Positions 48,478 through 56,994 of a stretch of DNA of 64,000 bases are shown in pieces. Within the stretch, counting starts at the first letter, position 1. Each line of letters starts with the position of its first letter. Under the pieces are notes generated by a model. It searched no databases. It worked only from the letters and a program-made list of their open reading frames with translations, and had not been told where the DNA came from. This DNA comes from Thioalkalivibrio sp. ALJ16 (GTDB lineage Bacteria; Pseudomonadota; Gammaproteobacteria; Ectothiorhodospirales; Ectothiorhodospiraceae): assembly GCF_000377345.1 (NCBI RefSeq), contig NZ_KB898038.1, positions 268,086 to 332,085 of the forward strand, written 5' to 3'. The position numbers and the translations under genes are program-made.

Positions 48478-49587
48478 CTAGCGGGAAGCCGTGTCCGCCG
48501 GGACGCTGTCCGCATCTTCGGGCGCCACGGTACCGCCCGGGTCGACCCGTGGCCAGGACTTGATCACGGCGTGGACCAGGGTCGCCAGCGGGATGGCAAA
48601 GAACACCCCCCACAGCCCCCAGATCCCCCCGAACACGAACACCGCGGCGATGATCGCCACTGGATGCAGATTGACCACCTCGGAGAACAGCAGCGGCACC
48701 AGCACATTGCCGTCCAGAAACTGGATCACCCCGTAGGCAACCAGAATCCATGCGAACTCGGGCCCGATGCCGAACTGGAAATAGGCCACCGCCGCCACCG
48801 GGATGGTGACCACGGCCGCCCCGATGTACGGGATGATCACCGAGATGCCGACCATGAACGACAGCAGGACGGCATATTCCAGCCCGAACCAGTTGAAGGT
48901 CAGGAAGGTCACCGCCCAGACGATCAGGATCTCGATGAACTTGCCGCGCACGTAGCTGGCGATCTTCACGTTGACCTCGCGCCACACCTCGTTGGCCAGA
49001 TGCGAGTCGCGCGGCATGAAGCTGCGCACCCAGCCAAGGATCAGGTCGCGGTCCTTCAGCATGAAGAACACCATCAGCGGGACCACGATCAGGTAGATCA
49101 CGACATCCACCAGATGCCGCGCGGAGGCAAGCGAGAACGACACCACGCGCTGGCCCAGCAACGTCGCCTCGGCCTGGATTGCCCCCATCAGATCACGCAC
49201 CTGCTCGTCAGTAATCAGTTGCGGGTAATGCTCGGGCAGCTGCAGCAGCAGGGCCTGGCCCTCGCGAATCATGCCGGGCAGCTCGCGCACCAGCTGTGTC
49301 ACCTGGGCCGAAAGCAGCGGCACCACGCTGAACAGCGCCGCCACGGTCAGGGCGAGGAACGCGAGCAGCACGATGGTCACCGCCAGCAGGCGCGGCACAT
49401 GCAGTCGGGTCAGCTTCTTGACCCCGCCCTCCAGCAGGTAGGCGATGATCAGCGAGGCCAGCAGCGGCGCGAGAATGCGCCCGGCAAAGATGATGACCAG
49501 GAAGCCCAGCAGCAGCAGGAACGCGAGAATCACCACCTGCGGGTCGGTGAAGTGCCGCTGATACCACTGACGCAGGACTTCGATCAT
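48478..49587 (-). CDS. AI-2E family transporter (second copy)
   Basis: This 369-residue polytopic membrane protein of the PerM/AI-2E family has the IIPYIGAAVVTIPVAA signature region and the closing family helix FAIPLATLVHAVI. It is clearly distinct in sequence from the homologue at 23137-24249. Its start overlaps the stop of the preceding unknown gene by four bases, placing it in the operon LysR-amidotransferase-like-unknown-AI-2E. Substrate unknown; transport of a small metabolite or ion is family inference. Confidence 0.92.
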   Translation of the reverse strand: MIEVLRQWYQRHFTDPQVVILAFLLLLGFLVIIFAGRILAPLLASLIIAYLLEGGVKKLTRLHVPRLLAVTIVLLAFLALTVAALFSVVPLLSAQVTQLVRELPGMIREGQALLLQLPEHYPQLITDEQVRDLMGAIQAEATLLGQRVVSFSLASARHLVDVVIYLIVVPLMVFFMLKDRDLILGWVRSFMPRDSHLANEVWREVNVKIASYVRGKFIEILIVWAVTFLTFNWFGLEYAVLLSFMVGISVIIPYIGAAVVTIPVAAVAYFQFGIGPEFAWILVAYGVIQFLDGNVLVPLLFSEVVNLHPVAIIAAVFVFGGIWGLWGVFFAIPLATLVHAVIKSWPRVDPGGTVAPEDADSVPADTASR

Positions 49588-50078
49588 GGGGTCGGGCCTC
49601 CCGGTCCCGAGTCATCCGCGCTATCCGGGTCGGCCGCGCGCGCCGGGTCCTGGGCGACGGCCTTCTCGTAGTGACTGCGGAACACCACCTCGAGCTCGTC
49701 GATCACCTCCACCGCCTCGCGCCCCTGCATCACATGCTGGGCCATCAGGGCCGAGGTCTCGTTCAGCAGCTTGGAGCGGTCCAGCATGTGATAGGTGGCG
49801 GACAGCCGCCGCATCGCCTTGATCACAGACTCGCTCTCCGGACGCGGGATGGGTTCCGGTTCCGGCAGCGGTTCCGGCGCCGGCGGCGGTGACTCCTGCT
49901 CCAGGAAGCGGGCAAACTTCAGCAGGCTGGCCTGATCCTCGGCCGACAGCCGCGCGGCAATCTCGCCGATCGCCCGGGCCGGATCGTCGCGATCCTTCTT
50001 GCGCGCACCCCCGAGCACCGACCCGAAGCCCCCTCCGGGCAGGCCACCCGGCCCATCGGAACCCAGGGGCGGGATCAT
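49584..50078 (-). CDS. Hypothetical protein of the amidotransferase-like operon
   Basis: This 164-residue protein is unrecognised. A Gly-rich N-terminus is followed by a helical region (EIAARLSAEDQASLLKFARF). A Pro/Glu linker (residues about 65-85) and a second helical region (MRRLSATYHMLDRSKLLNE) come next. The acidic tail is Gly/Pro/Asp-rich. No membrane segment is seen. Both ends overlap neighbours by four bases, so it is translationally coupled to the amidotransferase-like gene and the AI-2E transporter. The start at 50078 was chosen for this coupling. Confidence 0.75.
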   Translation of the reverse strand: MIPPLGSDGPGGLPGGGFGSVLGGARKKDRDDPARAIGEIAARLSAEDQASLLKFARFLEQESPPPAPEPLPEPEPIPRPESESVIKAMRRLSATYHMLDRSKLLNETSALMAQHVMQGREAVEVIDELEVVFRSHYEKAVAQDPARAADPDSADDSGPGGPTP

Positions 50079-50821
50079 CCGTCGTCCTCGATCTTCAGGC
50101 TGAACACCGGCATCTTGCGCCGTTCCTGCATCAGTTCCAGCTCCTTGACCAGGGCCACGATCACATCCGAGGTGACCTTCTGCATCTCGCCCCACTCCAT
50201 GCGCGCCTCGCCCAGCAGTTCGCCCATATTCGGTGGCGGGTTGTGGCGTGCCTCCATGATGATGTCCTCGAGCATGCCCGGCTTCATTTCCGGCCGGAAG
50301 AGCATGCCATAGGTCAGCGCATCCGGGCGCACCGCCAGCCAGTCACCATCGTCATCGACCAGGATCGGCTCCAGGCCCTCCGGCAGGGACACGCTGCCAT
50401 TGACCAGCTGCAGCACGCGGCGGCCGTCGAGGGTCTCGGCGAGGTCATCGCCGGCACCGGCCGCGGTCTTGTGCGCGGTCACGAAGCGGGCCCGGTACAT
50501 CGGCTCCTCGTGGGCCGTGCCCCCGGCCTGCTCGGCGACCAGCAGGCCGCCCATGCCCAGCCCCACCACCGGTCGCTTCGAGCGCCGGAAGATGTCGATC
50601 AGGGACAGCTCGTCCGGGACCTGCGGATTTTCCTCGCGATCCGCGGTCGGCCACGCGCCGCCGAGCAGCCACAGGCCGTCGAACTGGGCCGCGGAGCCCG
50701 GCAGGTCCTGGCCCACGAACGGACGGTAGTAGGAGAAACCGATATCGCGTTTTTCCAGCTGCGATTCGATCAGCCCGAGAAATTCGGAATACGTATGCTG
50801 CACCACGCAGTAGTTTTTCAT
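50075..50821 (-). CDS. Class I glutamine amidotransferase-like protein lacking catalytic residues
   Basis: This 248-residue protein has the class I glutamine amidotransferase (flavodoxin-like) layout: an opening VVQHTYSEFLGLIE, LWLLGGAW where the oxyanion loop should be, and a nucleophile elbow VVGLGMGGLLVAEQ. The elbow has Met where the catalytic Cys belongs, and the later FRPEMKP has Arg in place of the His of the usual FHPE. The enzyme should therefore be unable to hydrolyse glutamine. About 60 helical C-terminal residues follow. It starts six bases after the LysR gene and is coupled to the next gene. A binding or regulatory role is inference. Confidence 0.8.
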   Translation of the reverse strand: MKNYCVVQHTYSEFLGLIESQLEKRDIGFSYYRPFVGQDLPGSAAQFDGLWLLGGAWPTADREENPQVPDELSLIDIFRRSKRPVVGLGMGGLLVAEQAGGTAHEEPMYRARFVTAHKTAAGAGDDLAETLDGRRVLQLVNGSVSLPEGLEPILVDDDGDWLAVRPDALTYGMLFRPEMKPGMLEDIIMEARHNPPPNMGELLGEARMEWGEMQKVTSDVIVALVKELELMQERRKMPVFSLKIEDDG

Positions 50822-50827
50822 GTCGCG

Positions 50828-51760
50828 TCAATCCTGTCTGGTTTCTTGAGCCGGGGCCGGCGGGCGCTGGCCGGTGCAGTAGCCACTGAGGAACTGCATG
50901 AGCACCTCCAGCGTGGGCACACGGAACTTCTGGCGCGCGTGCACCAGCGAGATCGGCCGCTCCAGCGGCGGCGACAGCGGCAGCGCCACCAGTTCGCCCA
51001 GGGCCAGTTCCTTGGCCACTACCGCCTCGGACAGCACCGAGACCCCCATGCCGGCCACCACCGCGCCCTTGATCGCCTCCGGGCTGCCCAGTTCCATGCA
51101 GCCGCGCAGGCTGTTGCGGTCGTAGCCGGCGCGCCCAAGGTACTCCATGATCACCTCGCGGGTCCCGGAACCCTCCTCCCGGCATATGAATGGCCGCTCG
51201 ATGAAGTCGGCCACGGTCACGGTCTCGCGTCCGGCCAGTTCGTGTTCCGGCGGCACGATGAGCCGCAGCTGGTCCACCAGGCAGGGCTGCACCTGCAGAC
51301 TGCGGTGGCTGACCGGGGCCTCCACGATCCCCAGGTCCACGCTGCCCTCCTCGACCATCACCACGACATTCTCGGTATTGCCCACGCGCAGGCGGATGCC
51401 GATGTCCGGGTGCGCGCGGCGGAAGGCCCCGAGCAGGGCCGGCAGCATGTATTCCGCCACCGTGGTGCTGGCACCGATCACCAGCGCCCCGCCATCCGCT
51501 CCCTTCAGCTCGCGCAATGCGGCCTCGAGCTCGCCGTAGGTATCGAAGATGCGTTCGGCATAGCGCTGGACCAGGCGCCCGGCCTCGGTCAGGGTGACGC
51601 GATTGTGATTGCGATCAAACAACCGGGTATCGAGCTGCTCTTCGAGCTGGCGCACCTGGAAGGTGACGGCCGGCTGCGTCATGTGCAGCATTTCGGCCGC
51701 ACGCGTAAACGACAGCAGCCGCGCCACTGTCAGAAAGACCTGCAAACGCCGATCGGCCAT
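50828..51760 (-). CDS. LysR-family transcriptional regulator
   Basis: This 310-residue regulator has the N-terminal winged helix-turn-helix (FLTVARLLSFTRAAEMLHMT, then QPAVTFQVRQLE) and a two-lobed effector domain (GASTTVAEYMLPALL and ICREEGSGTREVI). The sequence resembles the CbbR/CysB-like branch, but the effector cannot be named. It is six bases upstream of the amidotransferase-like gene on the same strand and divergent from an EAL gene. The 97-base gap to that gene is the likely site of autoregulation. Confidence 0.93.
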   Translation of the reverse strand: MADRRLQVFLTVARLLSFTRAAEMLHMTQPAVTFQVRQLEEQLDTRLFDRNHNRVTLTEAGRLVQRYAERIFDTYGELEAALRELKGADGGALVIGASTTVAEYMLPALLGAFRRAHPDIGIRLRVGNTENVVVMVEEGSVDLGIVEAPVSHRSLQVQPCLVDQLRLIVPPEHELAGRETVTVADFIERPFICREEGSGTREVIMEYLGRAGYDRNSLRGCMELGSPEAIKGAVVAGMGVSVLSEAVVAKELALGELVALPLSPPLERPISLVHARQKFRVPTLEVLMQFLSGYCTGQRPPAPAQETRQD

Positions 51761-51857
51761 GCCGCCCCGCCCGAATATCTGTCTCGTGGAAACGCGGGCA
51801 TGCTACCAAGCCACCGCGGGCGGCAACAGCAACCGCAGCCCCGAAACGGGCCCCGGC

Positions 51858-53063
51858 ATGGACAACTACCAGGACACCATCAGCGCCCTGGGACTGACCG
51901 CGGAACGCCCCCTGCTGCAGGCCATCGCCGAACGCCTGCGCAACGCCGCCGCGGCCAGCAACTCCACGGTCTTTCACATCCACGACGATCACTTCGCCCT
52001 GATCCTTCCGCAGCGCAGCCGCCGCGAGGCCCTGCAGCTCACGCAGGCGGCGATCGACTGCCTGCAGGCGCCGTTCCCGGTCTACAACATACCGGTCTAT
52101 CTCGGCGCCCATGCCGGCCTGTCCTCCTTCCCCTTCCACGAACAGGACGAACCGGCCCGGCTGCTGACCAAGACCTGGCTGGCGATGCACCAGGCCAGCC
52201 ACTCCGGGCGCCGCTACCGCAGCTACGACCGGCGCAGCGACGACACCAGCCTGCACACGGCGGAACTGCTGGGCGGGCTGCAGGGCACCCTGGAACAGGA
52301 CCAGCTGCGGCTGTTCTACCAGCCCAAGTTCGACCTCGAGACCGGCCGCCTGAGCGGCATGGAGGCCCTGCTGCGCTGGGAACACCCGACCCGGGGGCGC
52401 ATCCCGCCGGATACCTTCATTCCGCAGACCGAGCGCACCGGCCTGATCCACCCGCTGACCAGGAGAGTGGTGGAACAGGCGCTCGCCGACCTCGCGACCT
52501 TCCGCGCGCACGGGCTCGCCATGCCCGTCAGCGTGAACATCTCGGCCCGCAACTTCCTCGAGCCCGACTTTGCCGAGGACGTCCTGGCCATGGTCCACGC
52601 CTCGGGGCTGCCGCCCTGCGCGCTGGAGCTGGAATTCACCGAGAGCGCCATCATGTCCGAGCCCGACGAGGTCATCGCGGCCCTGAACCGGCTGACCGCG
52701 GCCGGACTGGCGCTGTCCATCGACGACTTCGGCACCGGCTACTCGTCGCTTGCCTACCTGAAGCGCATGCCGGTCACCACCCTGAAGATCGACCAGACCT
52801 TCGTGCGCCAGATGCTGGAACAGCCGGTAGATGCCCAGATCACACGCGCCAGCATCAGCCTCGCGCATGATCTTGGCCTGAAGGTCGTGGCCGAGGGTGC
52901 GGAAGACACCGCCACACTGGATGCCCTGCGCGCCTGGGGCTGCAACGCGGCCCAGGGCTACGGGGTCGCCCGCCCGATGCTGCTGGATGCCGCGATCGCC
53001 TGGGCCGAGGACTGCGGGATCGAGTCGCGCGTACAGGCGCGCTGCGCCACCCACCGCGGATGA
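51858..53063 (+). CDS. EAL-domain cyclic-di-GMP phosphodiesterase with incomplete GGDEF region
   Basis: This 401-residue cytoplasmic protein degrades cyclic-di-GMP. Residues 1-140 look like a damaged GGDEF domain: the first strand is missing and the active-site loop reads HIHDDHFALIL rather than GGDEF. The EAL domain (about 150-395) is complete, with MEALLRW, VNISARN, LEFTESA, IDDFGTGYSS, LKIDQTF, VAEGAED and AQGYGVARPM. The ATG at 51858 was chosen, since the frame upstream shows no GGDEF sequence. It is divergent from the LysR gene and not in an operon with rpmB. Confidence 0.88.
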   Translation: MDNYQDTISALGLTAERPLLQAIAERLRNAAAASNSTVFHIHDDHFALILPQRSRREALQLTQAAIDCLQAPFPVYNIPVYLGAHAGLSSFPFHEQDEPARLLTKTWLAMHQASHSGRRYRSYDRRSDDTSLHTAELLGGLQGTLEQDQLRLFYQPKFDLETGRLSGMEALLRWEHPTRGRIPPDTFIPQTERTGLIHPLTRRVVEQALADLATFRAHGLAMPVSVNISARNFLEPDFAEDVLAMVHASGLPPCALELEFTESAIMSEPDEVIAALNRLTAAGLALSIDDFGTGYSSLAYLKRMPVTTLKIDQTFVRQMLEQPVDAQITRASISLAHDLGLKVVAEGAEDTATLDALRAWGCNAAQGYGVARPMLLDAAIAWAEDCGIESRVQARCATHRG

Positions 53064-53078
53064 TTCTGCGCGATTCCC

Positions 53079-53107
53079 TTGCACCGCCCCCGGGGCTGCG
53101 CTATAGT
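53079..53107 (+). promoter_or_regulatory. Sigma70-type promoter of rpmB-rpmG
   Basis: TTGCAC at 53079-53084 and TATAGT at 53102-53107 are separated by exactly 17 bases, close to the sigma70 consensus. They lie 41 bases before the rpmB start, downstream of the EAL gene stop. Confidence 0.8.
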
Positions 53108-53147
53108 CCGCCGTCTTTCTGGTAGACCCAAATTCCGGAGTCCCCCG

Positions 53148-53384
53148 ATGGCCCGAGTATGTCAGGTGACCGGCAAGCGCCCGGCGACCGGTAACAACGT
53201 TTCGCACGCCCACCGCAAGACGCGGCGGCGCTTCCTGCCCAATCTGCACTCCCACCGTTTCTGGGTGGAGAGCGAGAACCGCTTCGTGCGCCTGCGTGTC
53301 AGCAGCAAGGGCATGCGCATCATTGACAAGCGCGGCATCGACGCGGTCCTGGCGGACTGCCGAGCCCGCGGCGAAAAGATTTAA
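53148..53384 (+). CDS. rpmB: 50S ribosomal protein L28
   Basis: This 78-residue basic protein is a late-assembling large-subunit component. It begins [21 protein letters not shown], given here in overlapping parts of the family signature, and contains [10 protein letters not shown] and [14 protein letters not shown]. The length matches E. coli L28. The ATG at 53148 fits the family start; the extension back to 53079 crosses the promoter. rpmG follows after 12 bases. Confidence 0.98.
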   Translation: MARVCQVTGKRPATGNNVSHAHRKTRRRFLPNLHSHRFWVESENRFVRLRVSSKGMRIIDKRGIDAVLADCRARGEKI

Positions 53385-53396
53385 GGAAGGTTCACG

Positions 53397-53567
53397 ATGG
53401 CTGCCAAGTCCGCACGCGACAAGATCCGTCTGGTGTCCTCCGCCGGCACCGGGCACTTCTACACCACGTCCAAGAACAAGCGGAACATGCCCGAGAAGAT
53501 GGAGATCAAGAAGTTCGATCCCGTCATCCGCAAGCACGTGATGTACAAGGAAGCCAAGATCAAGTAA
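53397..53567 (+). CDS. rpmG: 50S ribosomal protein L33
   Basis: This 56-residue large-subunit protein begins [19 protein letters not shown] and continues [16 protein letters not shown], typical of L33. It has no CxxC pairs, so it is the zinc-independent form. A strong AAGGAAGG at 53383-53390 precedes the ATG. It is co-transcribed with rpmB and ends before a strong terminator. The gene is short and easily overlooked. Confidence 0.98.
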   Translation: MAAKSARDKIRLVSSAGTGHFYTTSKNKRNMPEKMEIKKFDPVIRKHVMYKEAKIK

Positions 53568-53605
53568 TCGGGGCCCTACCGCCCGACTGCCTGAATCAAC
53601 GCTCG

Positions 53606-53643
53606 AAAAAGGCCCGGCCCGCCACAGCGCGCCGGGCCTTTTT
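53606..53643. terminator. Bidirectional intrinsic terminator after rpmG
   Basis: A perfect 13-bp stem (53606-53618 with 53631-53643) has a 12-base loop and T-runs on both strands. It ends rpmB-rpmG on the plus strand and the small minus-strand gene at 53669-53899. Confidence 0.92.
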
Positions 53644-53668
53644 GCGTTCGCGTGAGTGCGGCGTGTGT

Positions 53669-53899
53669 TCAGACCGGATCGGCCTGCTCGCCCTCTTCCG
53701 GCGTGGCACCGCCCTCCGCAGCCGTTTCCGCCCAGCGCGTCATGCGCCGGCCCCAGCGATGGGCCGTCGCCGGGTCCAGTTCGATCTTGGTATAGCGCCC
53801 GCCATCGCGGATAATGACGCGCAGCAGCGGGACTCCCGAGTCGTGCAGGATCTGCCGCAGTTCCACGACCTCGCCGAATGGCGCATCAATCGAATCCAT
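53669..53899 (-). CDS. Hypothetical small protein
   Basis: This 76-residue protein is unrecognised. It begins MDSIDAPFGEVVELRQI, has a central VPLLRVIIRDGGRYTKIEL beta-rich part, and ends in an acidic tail. No membrane segment or Cys is present. The start at 53899 was chosen over one 11 codons upstream. It is divergent from the EAL-HDOD gene and ends at the shared terminator, which supports it being real. Confidence 0.6.
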   Translation of the reverse strand: MDSIDAPFGEVVELRQILHDSGVPLLRVIIRDGGRYTKIELDPATAHRWGRRMTRWAETAAEGGATPEEGEQADPV

Positions 53900-53975
53900 G
53901 GTGCGTGTGTTCCTCCTGAGCCGGCCTGCCACGAACCGTTACGGCCGCCCATCTGTCTTTTGACCAAGCGCAAGC

Positions 53976-55199
53976 ATGCAACCAATTTTTGTCGGTCGGC
54001 AACCCATCTTCGACGATCAGGAGAAGCTGATCGGATTCGAGCTGCTCTTTCGCGCGGGTCACCTTGATACCGCCTCCGTCACCGACGGCGACCTGGCCAC
54101 CTCGGACCTGCTGCGCAGCGCCTTCGTCGACATCGGGCTGGAACACCTGGTCGGCGAACACCTGGCCTTCGTGAACCTCACCCGCGGCTTCCTGGAGCAC
54201 GAGGTCATCACCAGTCTGCCGCCGCAGCAGGTGGTGCTGGAGATCCTCGAGGACATCGAGATCGACACCGAGGTGCTGGCCGCGGTCCGGCGTCTGAAAC
54301 AGCAGGGCTTTCGCATCGCGCTGGACGACTACCAGTTCCAGGAACACCACGCCGAACTGGTCGAACTGGCCGACCTTGTCAAGCTGGATGTGCTGACCCT
54401 GGGCCATGCACGCATCGAACAGGAGGTCACCAGCCTGCGCCAGTTCGGCGTCGATCTGCTGGCCGAGAAGGTCGAGACCCCCGAGGACTACGCCCACTGC
54501 CGGCGGCTCGGCTTCCGCATGTTTCAGGGCTTTCACCTGTCCTATCCCCACGTGATCGAGGGACAGCGGCTGGAGAGCCTGGAACTGGCGCTGCTGCGGC
54601 TGCTGCGCGCCCTGCAGGCACCGGACCCGGCACCGCGCGAGCTGGAAGAACTGATCGCCGCCGAGCCGGGGCTGGCCATCCAGCTGCTGCGCATCGCCAA
54701 CAGCCCAGCCTATCGCGGCGCGCGCGCGACCGAATCCCTGCATGACGCGATCCTGCGCCTGGGTCAGGGGCGGATCAAGCGCCTGGCCATGCTGATGGTG
54801 CTGCGAGGCTCCGCGGGCCAGACCCACGGCCTCGAACAGGTGATGATCCGCGCCCGCATGGGGATGCTGATGGCACGAGCGCTGGGGCTCCCCGCTGCGG
54901 AATGCGAACGCTATTTCACCCTTGGCATGCTCTCCGGGCTGGACCGGGTGCTGGGCGTTCCACTGCGGCGCATCCTCGGCGAACTGCACCTGTCCGCCGA
55001 GATGGAACAGGCGCTGCTGGAGGGCAGCGGGCCACTGGCCCCACTACTGGCGACCATCGCCGCGTTCGAGGGCCCGAGCACCCCTCCGGAAGCCGGAGAT
55101 GGCCCGGTTCCGGTCACGGTCTCCAGCCGGCTGTACCTGGAATCCGTACGCTGGACCGAAGACCTGCTGGCCTCACTGACCCATAACCAGGAAGGATAG
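53976..55199 (+). CDS. EAL-HDOD signalling protein (YuxH-like)
   Basis: This 407-residue cytoplasmic protein joins an N-terminal EAL-like domain (about 1-200) to a C-terminal HDOD domain (about 200-390). The EAL part reads FELLFR in place of EALLR and LDDYQF in place of DDFGTG, so it should not hydrolyse cyclic-di-GMP. The HDOD part contains LLRIANSPAYRG. Proteins of this layout act as binding or regulatory partners in cyclic-di-GMP and stress signalling. The chorismatase gene starts seven bases after its stop. Confidence 0.92.
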   Translation: MQPIFVGRQPIFDDQEKLIGFELLFRAGHLDTASVTDGDLATSDLLRSAFVDIGLEHLVGEHLAFVNLTRGFLEHEVITSLPPQQVVLEILEDIEIDTEVLAAVRRLKQQGFRIALDDYQFQEHHAELVELADLVKLDVLTLGHARIEQEVTSLRQFGVDLLAEKVETPEDYAHCRRLGFRMFQGFHLSYPHVIEGQRLESLELALLRLLRALQAPDPAPRELEELIAAEPGLAIQLLRIANSPAYRGARATESLHDAILRLGQGRIKRLAMLMVLRGSAGQTHGLEQVMIRARMGMLMARALGLPAAECERYFTLGMLSGLDRVLGVPLRRILGELHLSAEMEQALLEGSGPLAPLLATIAAFEGPSTPPEAGDGPVPVTVSSRLYLESVRWTEDLLASLTHNQEG

Positions 55200-55205
55200 C
55201 CGGGC

Positions 55206-56153
55206 ATGACCCTGAACCTGCGCAGCCAGCTGCTGCCGGAGGCCGCAACCGGCCCCGACACCGGCATGCACGTGCATCTGGGCCCGACCGCAGGCACAGA
55301 CACCCGCGCAAACCGCCTCGAGATCCATCCCGGGGTGGAACCCGTGGCGCCGGATACCTACGTCGAATCCTGGACCACCCGGGGACGCGCTCGCGCCGAA
55401 CACCAGGGTCCGCTGCAACTGCTGGAGTATCCGGAGGTCCTGTTCGCAAGCTGGCAGGGCCCGGACCACGGCCTGCGCACCCAGACCGAACAGGCCTATC
55501 GCGACCTGCTGGGCGCCTGTCATGCGCGTGGTTTCGGACACCTCGCACGCATCTGGAACTTCTTTGGCGACATCCATGGCGAAGAAGACGGCCTGGAACG
55601 CTACCAGGCCTTCTGCATCGGTCGCGCCGCGGCCCTGGAGACCCTCGCGATCCCGCAGGCCGGCATGCCCGCCGCCACCGCGATTGGCGGCACACAGCGG
55701 CGGCTGGTGATCTACCTGATCGCCACCCGCACCCCGGCCACGGCGCTGGAAAACCCGCGCCAGGTCAGCGCCTACCGCTACCCCGAACGCTACAGCCCGA
55801 AAAGTCCCACCTTCGCGCGGGCCACCCGGCTGGACACGACAGACGGTCCGCTGGTCCTGCTGTCGGGCACCGCCAGCATCGTCGGCCACGAGAGCCGGCA
55901 TCCCGAGGATGTCAGCGCGCAGGCCCGCGAGACCCTGACCAACCTGCGGGCCCTGCACGAGACCGCCGGGCGCCACCTGCCACCCCCACGCTGGCTGCGC
56001 GTCTACCTGCGCCGTCCCGAGGATCGGACCCGTGTCGCCGCGGTCCTGGCCGAACACTTCAACGACTACTGTCCAGGCCCGGTGGTGCAGTGGGCGCAGG
56101 GCGATATCTGCCGGCGCGAACTGCTGCTGGAGATCGAGGGCGTGCATGCCTGA
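55206..56153 (+). CDS. Chorismatase-family protein (XanB2/FkbO/Hyg5-like)
   Basis: This 315-residue protein belongs to the chorismatase family, often annotated as pteridine-dependent deoxygenase. Visible family features are IWNFFGDIHGEEDGLERY, FCIGRAAALE, PAATAIGG, SPKSPTFARAT, and a closing CRRELLLEIEG (residues 302-312), whose Glu is in the catalytic region. XanB2-type members convert chorismate to 3- or 4-hydroxybenzoate, the latter for ubiquinone and the former for aryl polyene pigments. Some relatives instead make dihydroxycyclohexadienoate. Which product forms here is not known. It overlaps mutM by eight bases. Confidence 0.85.
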   Translation: MTLNLRSQLLPEAATGPDTGMHVHLGPTAGTDTRANRLEIHPGVEPVAPDTYVESWTTRGRARAEHQGPLQLLEYPEVLFASWQGPDHGLRTQTEQAYRDLLGACHARGFGHLARIWNFFGDIHGEEDGLERYQAFCIGRAAALETLAIPQAGMPAATAIGGTQRRLVIYLIATRTPATALENPRQVSAYRYPERYSPKSPTFARATRLDTTDGPLVLLSGTASIVGHESRHPEDVSAQARETLTNLRALHETAGRHLPPPRWLRVYLRRPEDRTRVAAVLAEHFNDYCPGPVVQWAQGDICRRELLLEIEGVHA

Positions 56154-56961
56154 ACTGCCCGAGGTCGAGACCACCCGGCGCGGGCTGGAACCCCTGCTGG
56201 CGGGGCGCCGCATCACCGCCTTCGAGGTCCGCGAGCCACGCCTGCGCTGGCCCGTACCCGAGGACCTGACAACGCGACTGGCCGGCGCGCAGGTCCGCCA
56301 ACTGGCCCGCCGGGCCAAGTATCTCCTGCTGGATACCGATCGCACCGGCATTCTGCTGCATCTGGGGATGTCCGGCAGCCTGCGCCACTGCCCGCCAGAG
56401 ACGCCGCTGCGCCGCCATGACCACCTGATCCTGCACCTGGACAACGGCTACCAGGTCCGGCTGCACGACCCGCGGCGCTTCGGCTGCTGTCTGCCGCTCC
56501 CGGACGACGGCACCCCGCATCCGCTCCTGGCAGGGCTGGGCCCCGAACCCCTGGACCCCGCATTCGATGGCGATATCCTATTCCTGCGCAGCCGCGCCCG
56601 CCGCGGCCCGGTGAAGGCCTTCGTCATGGACCAGGCCATCGTGGTCGGGGTCGGCAACATCTACGCCACCGAGGCCCTGTTCCTCGCCGGGATCCGGCCC
56701 GGACGCGCGGCCGGCCGAGTCACCCGAGCGGAATACCAGCGTCTGGCCGCACACATCAAGGCCGTACTGGCCGAGGCCATCGAGCAGGGCGGGACCACCC
56801 TGCGCGACTTCCTCCGCGAGGACGGTACCCACGGCTACTTCCGCCAGTCCCTGCACGTCTACGGCCGCGCCGGGGAACCCTGCCACGTCTGCGCCGATGT
56901 GCTGCGCACCCGCCGCATCGGCCAGCGCGCCAGCAGCTACTGCCCCACCTGCCAGAAATAG
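56146..56961 (+). CDS. mutM: Formamidopyrimidine-DNA glycosylase
   Basis: This 271-residue DNA repair enzyme removes 8-oxoguanine and ring-opened purines. It starts MPELPEVETTRRGL, where Pro2 is the nucleophile and Glu3 the acid. It has HLGMSGSLR for the catalytic Lys region, VGVGNIYATEALF for the helix-two-turn-helix, and a C-terminal zinc finger (CHVCADVL and YCPTCQK). The start overlaps the chorismatase stop by eight bases. The family is well conserved and length is normal. Confidence 0.97.
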   Translation: MPELPEVETTRRGLEPLLAGRRITAFEVREPRLRWPVPEDLTTRLAGAQVRQLARRAKYLLLDTDRTGILLHLGMSGSLRHCPPETPLRRHDHLILHLDNGYQVRLHDPRRFGCCLPLPDDGTPHPLLAGLGPEPLDPAFDGDILFLRSRARRGPVKAFVMDQAIVVGVGNIYATEALFLAGIRPGRAAGRVTRAEYQRLAAHIKAVLAEAIEQGGTTLRDFLREDGTHGYFRQSLHVYGRAGEPCHVCADVLRTRRIGQRASSYCPTCQK

Positions 56962-56994
56962 CCGCCCGTCTTGCGGAAGGCCGCGAAGAGCTTT

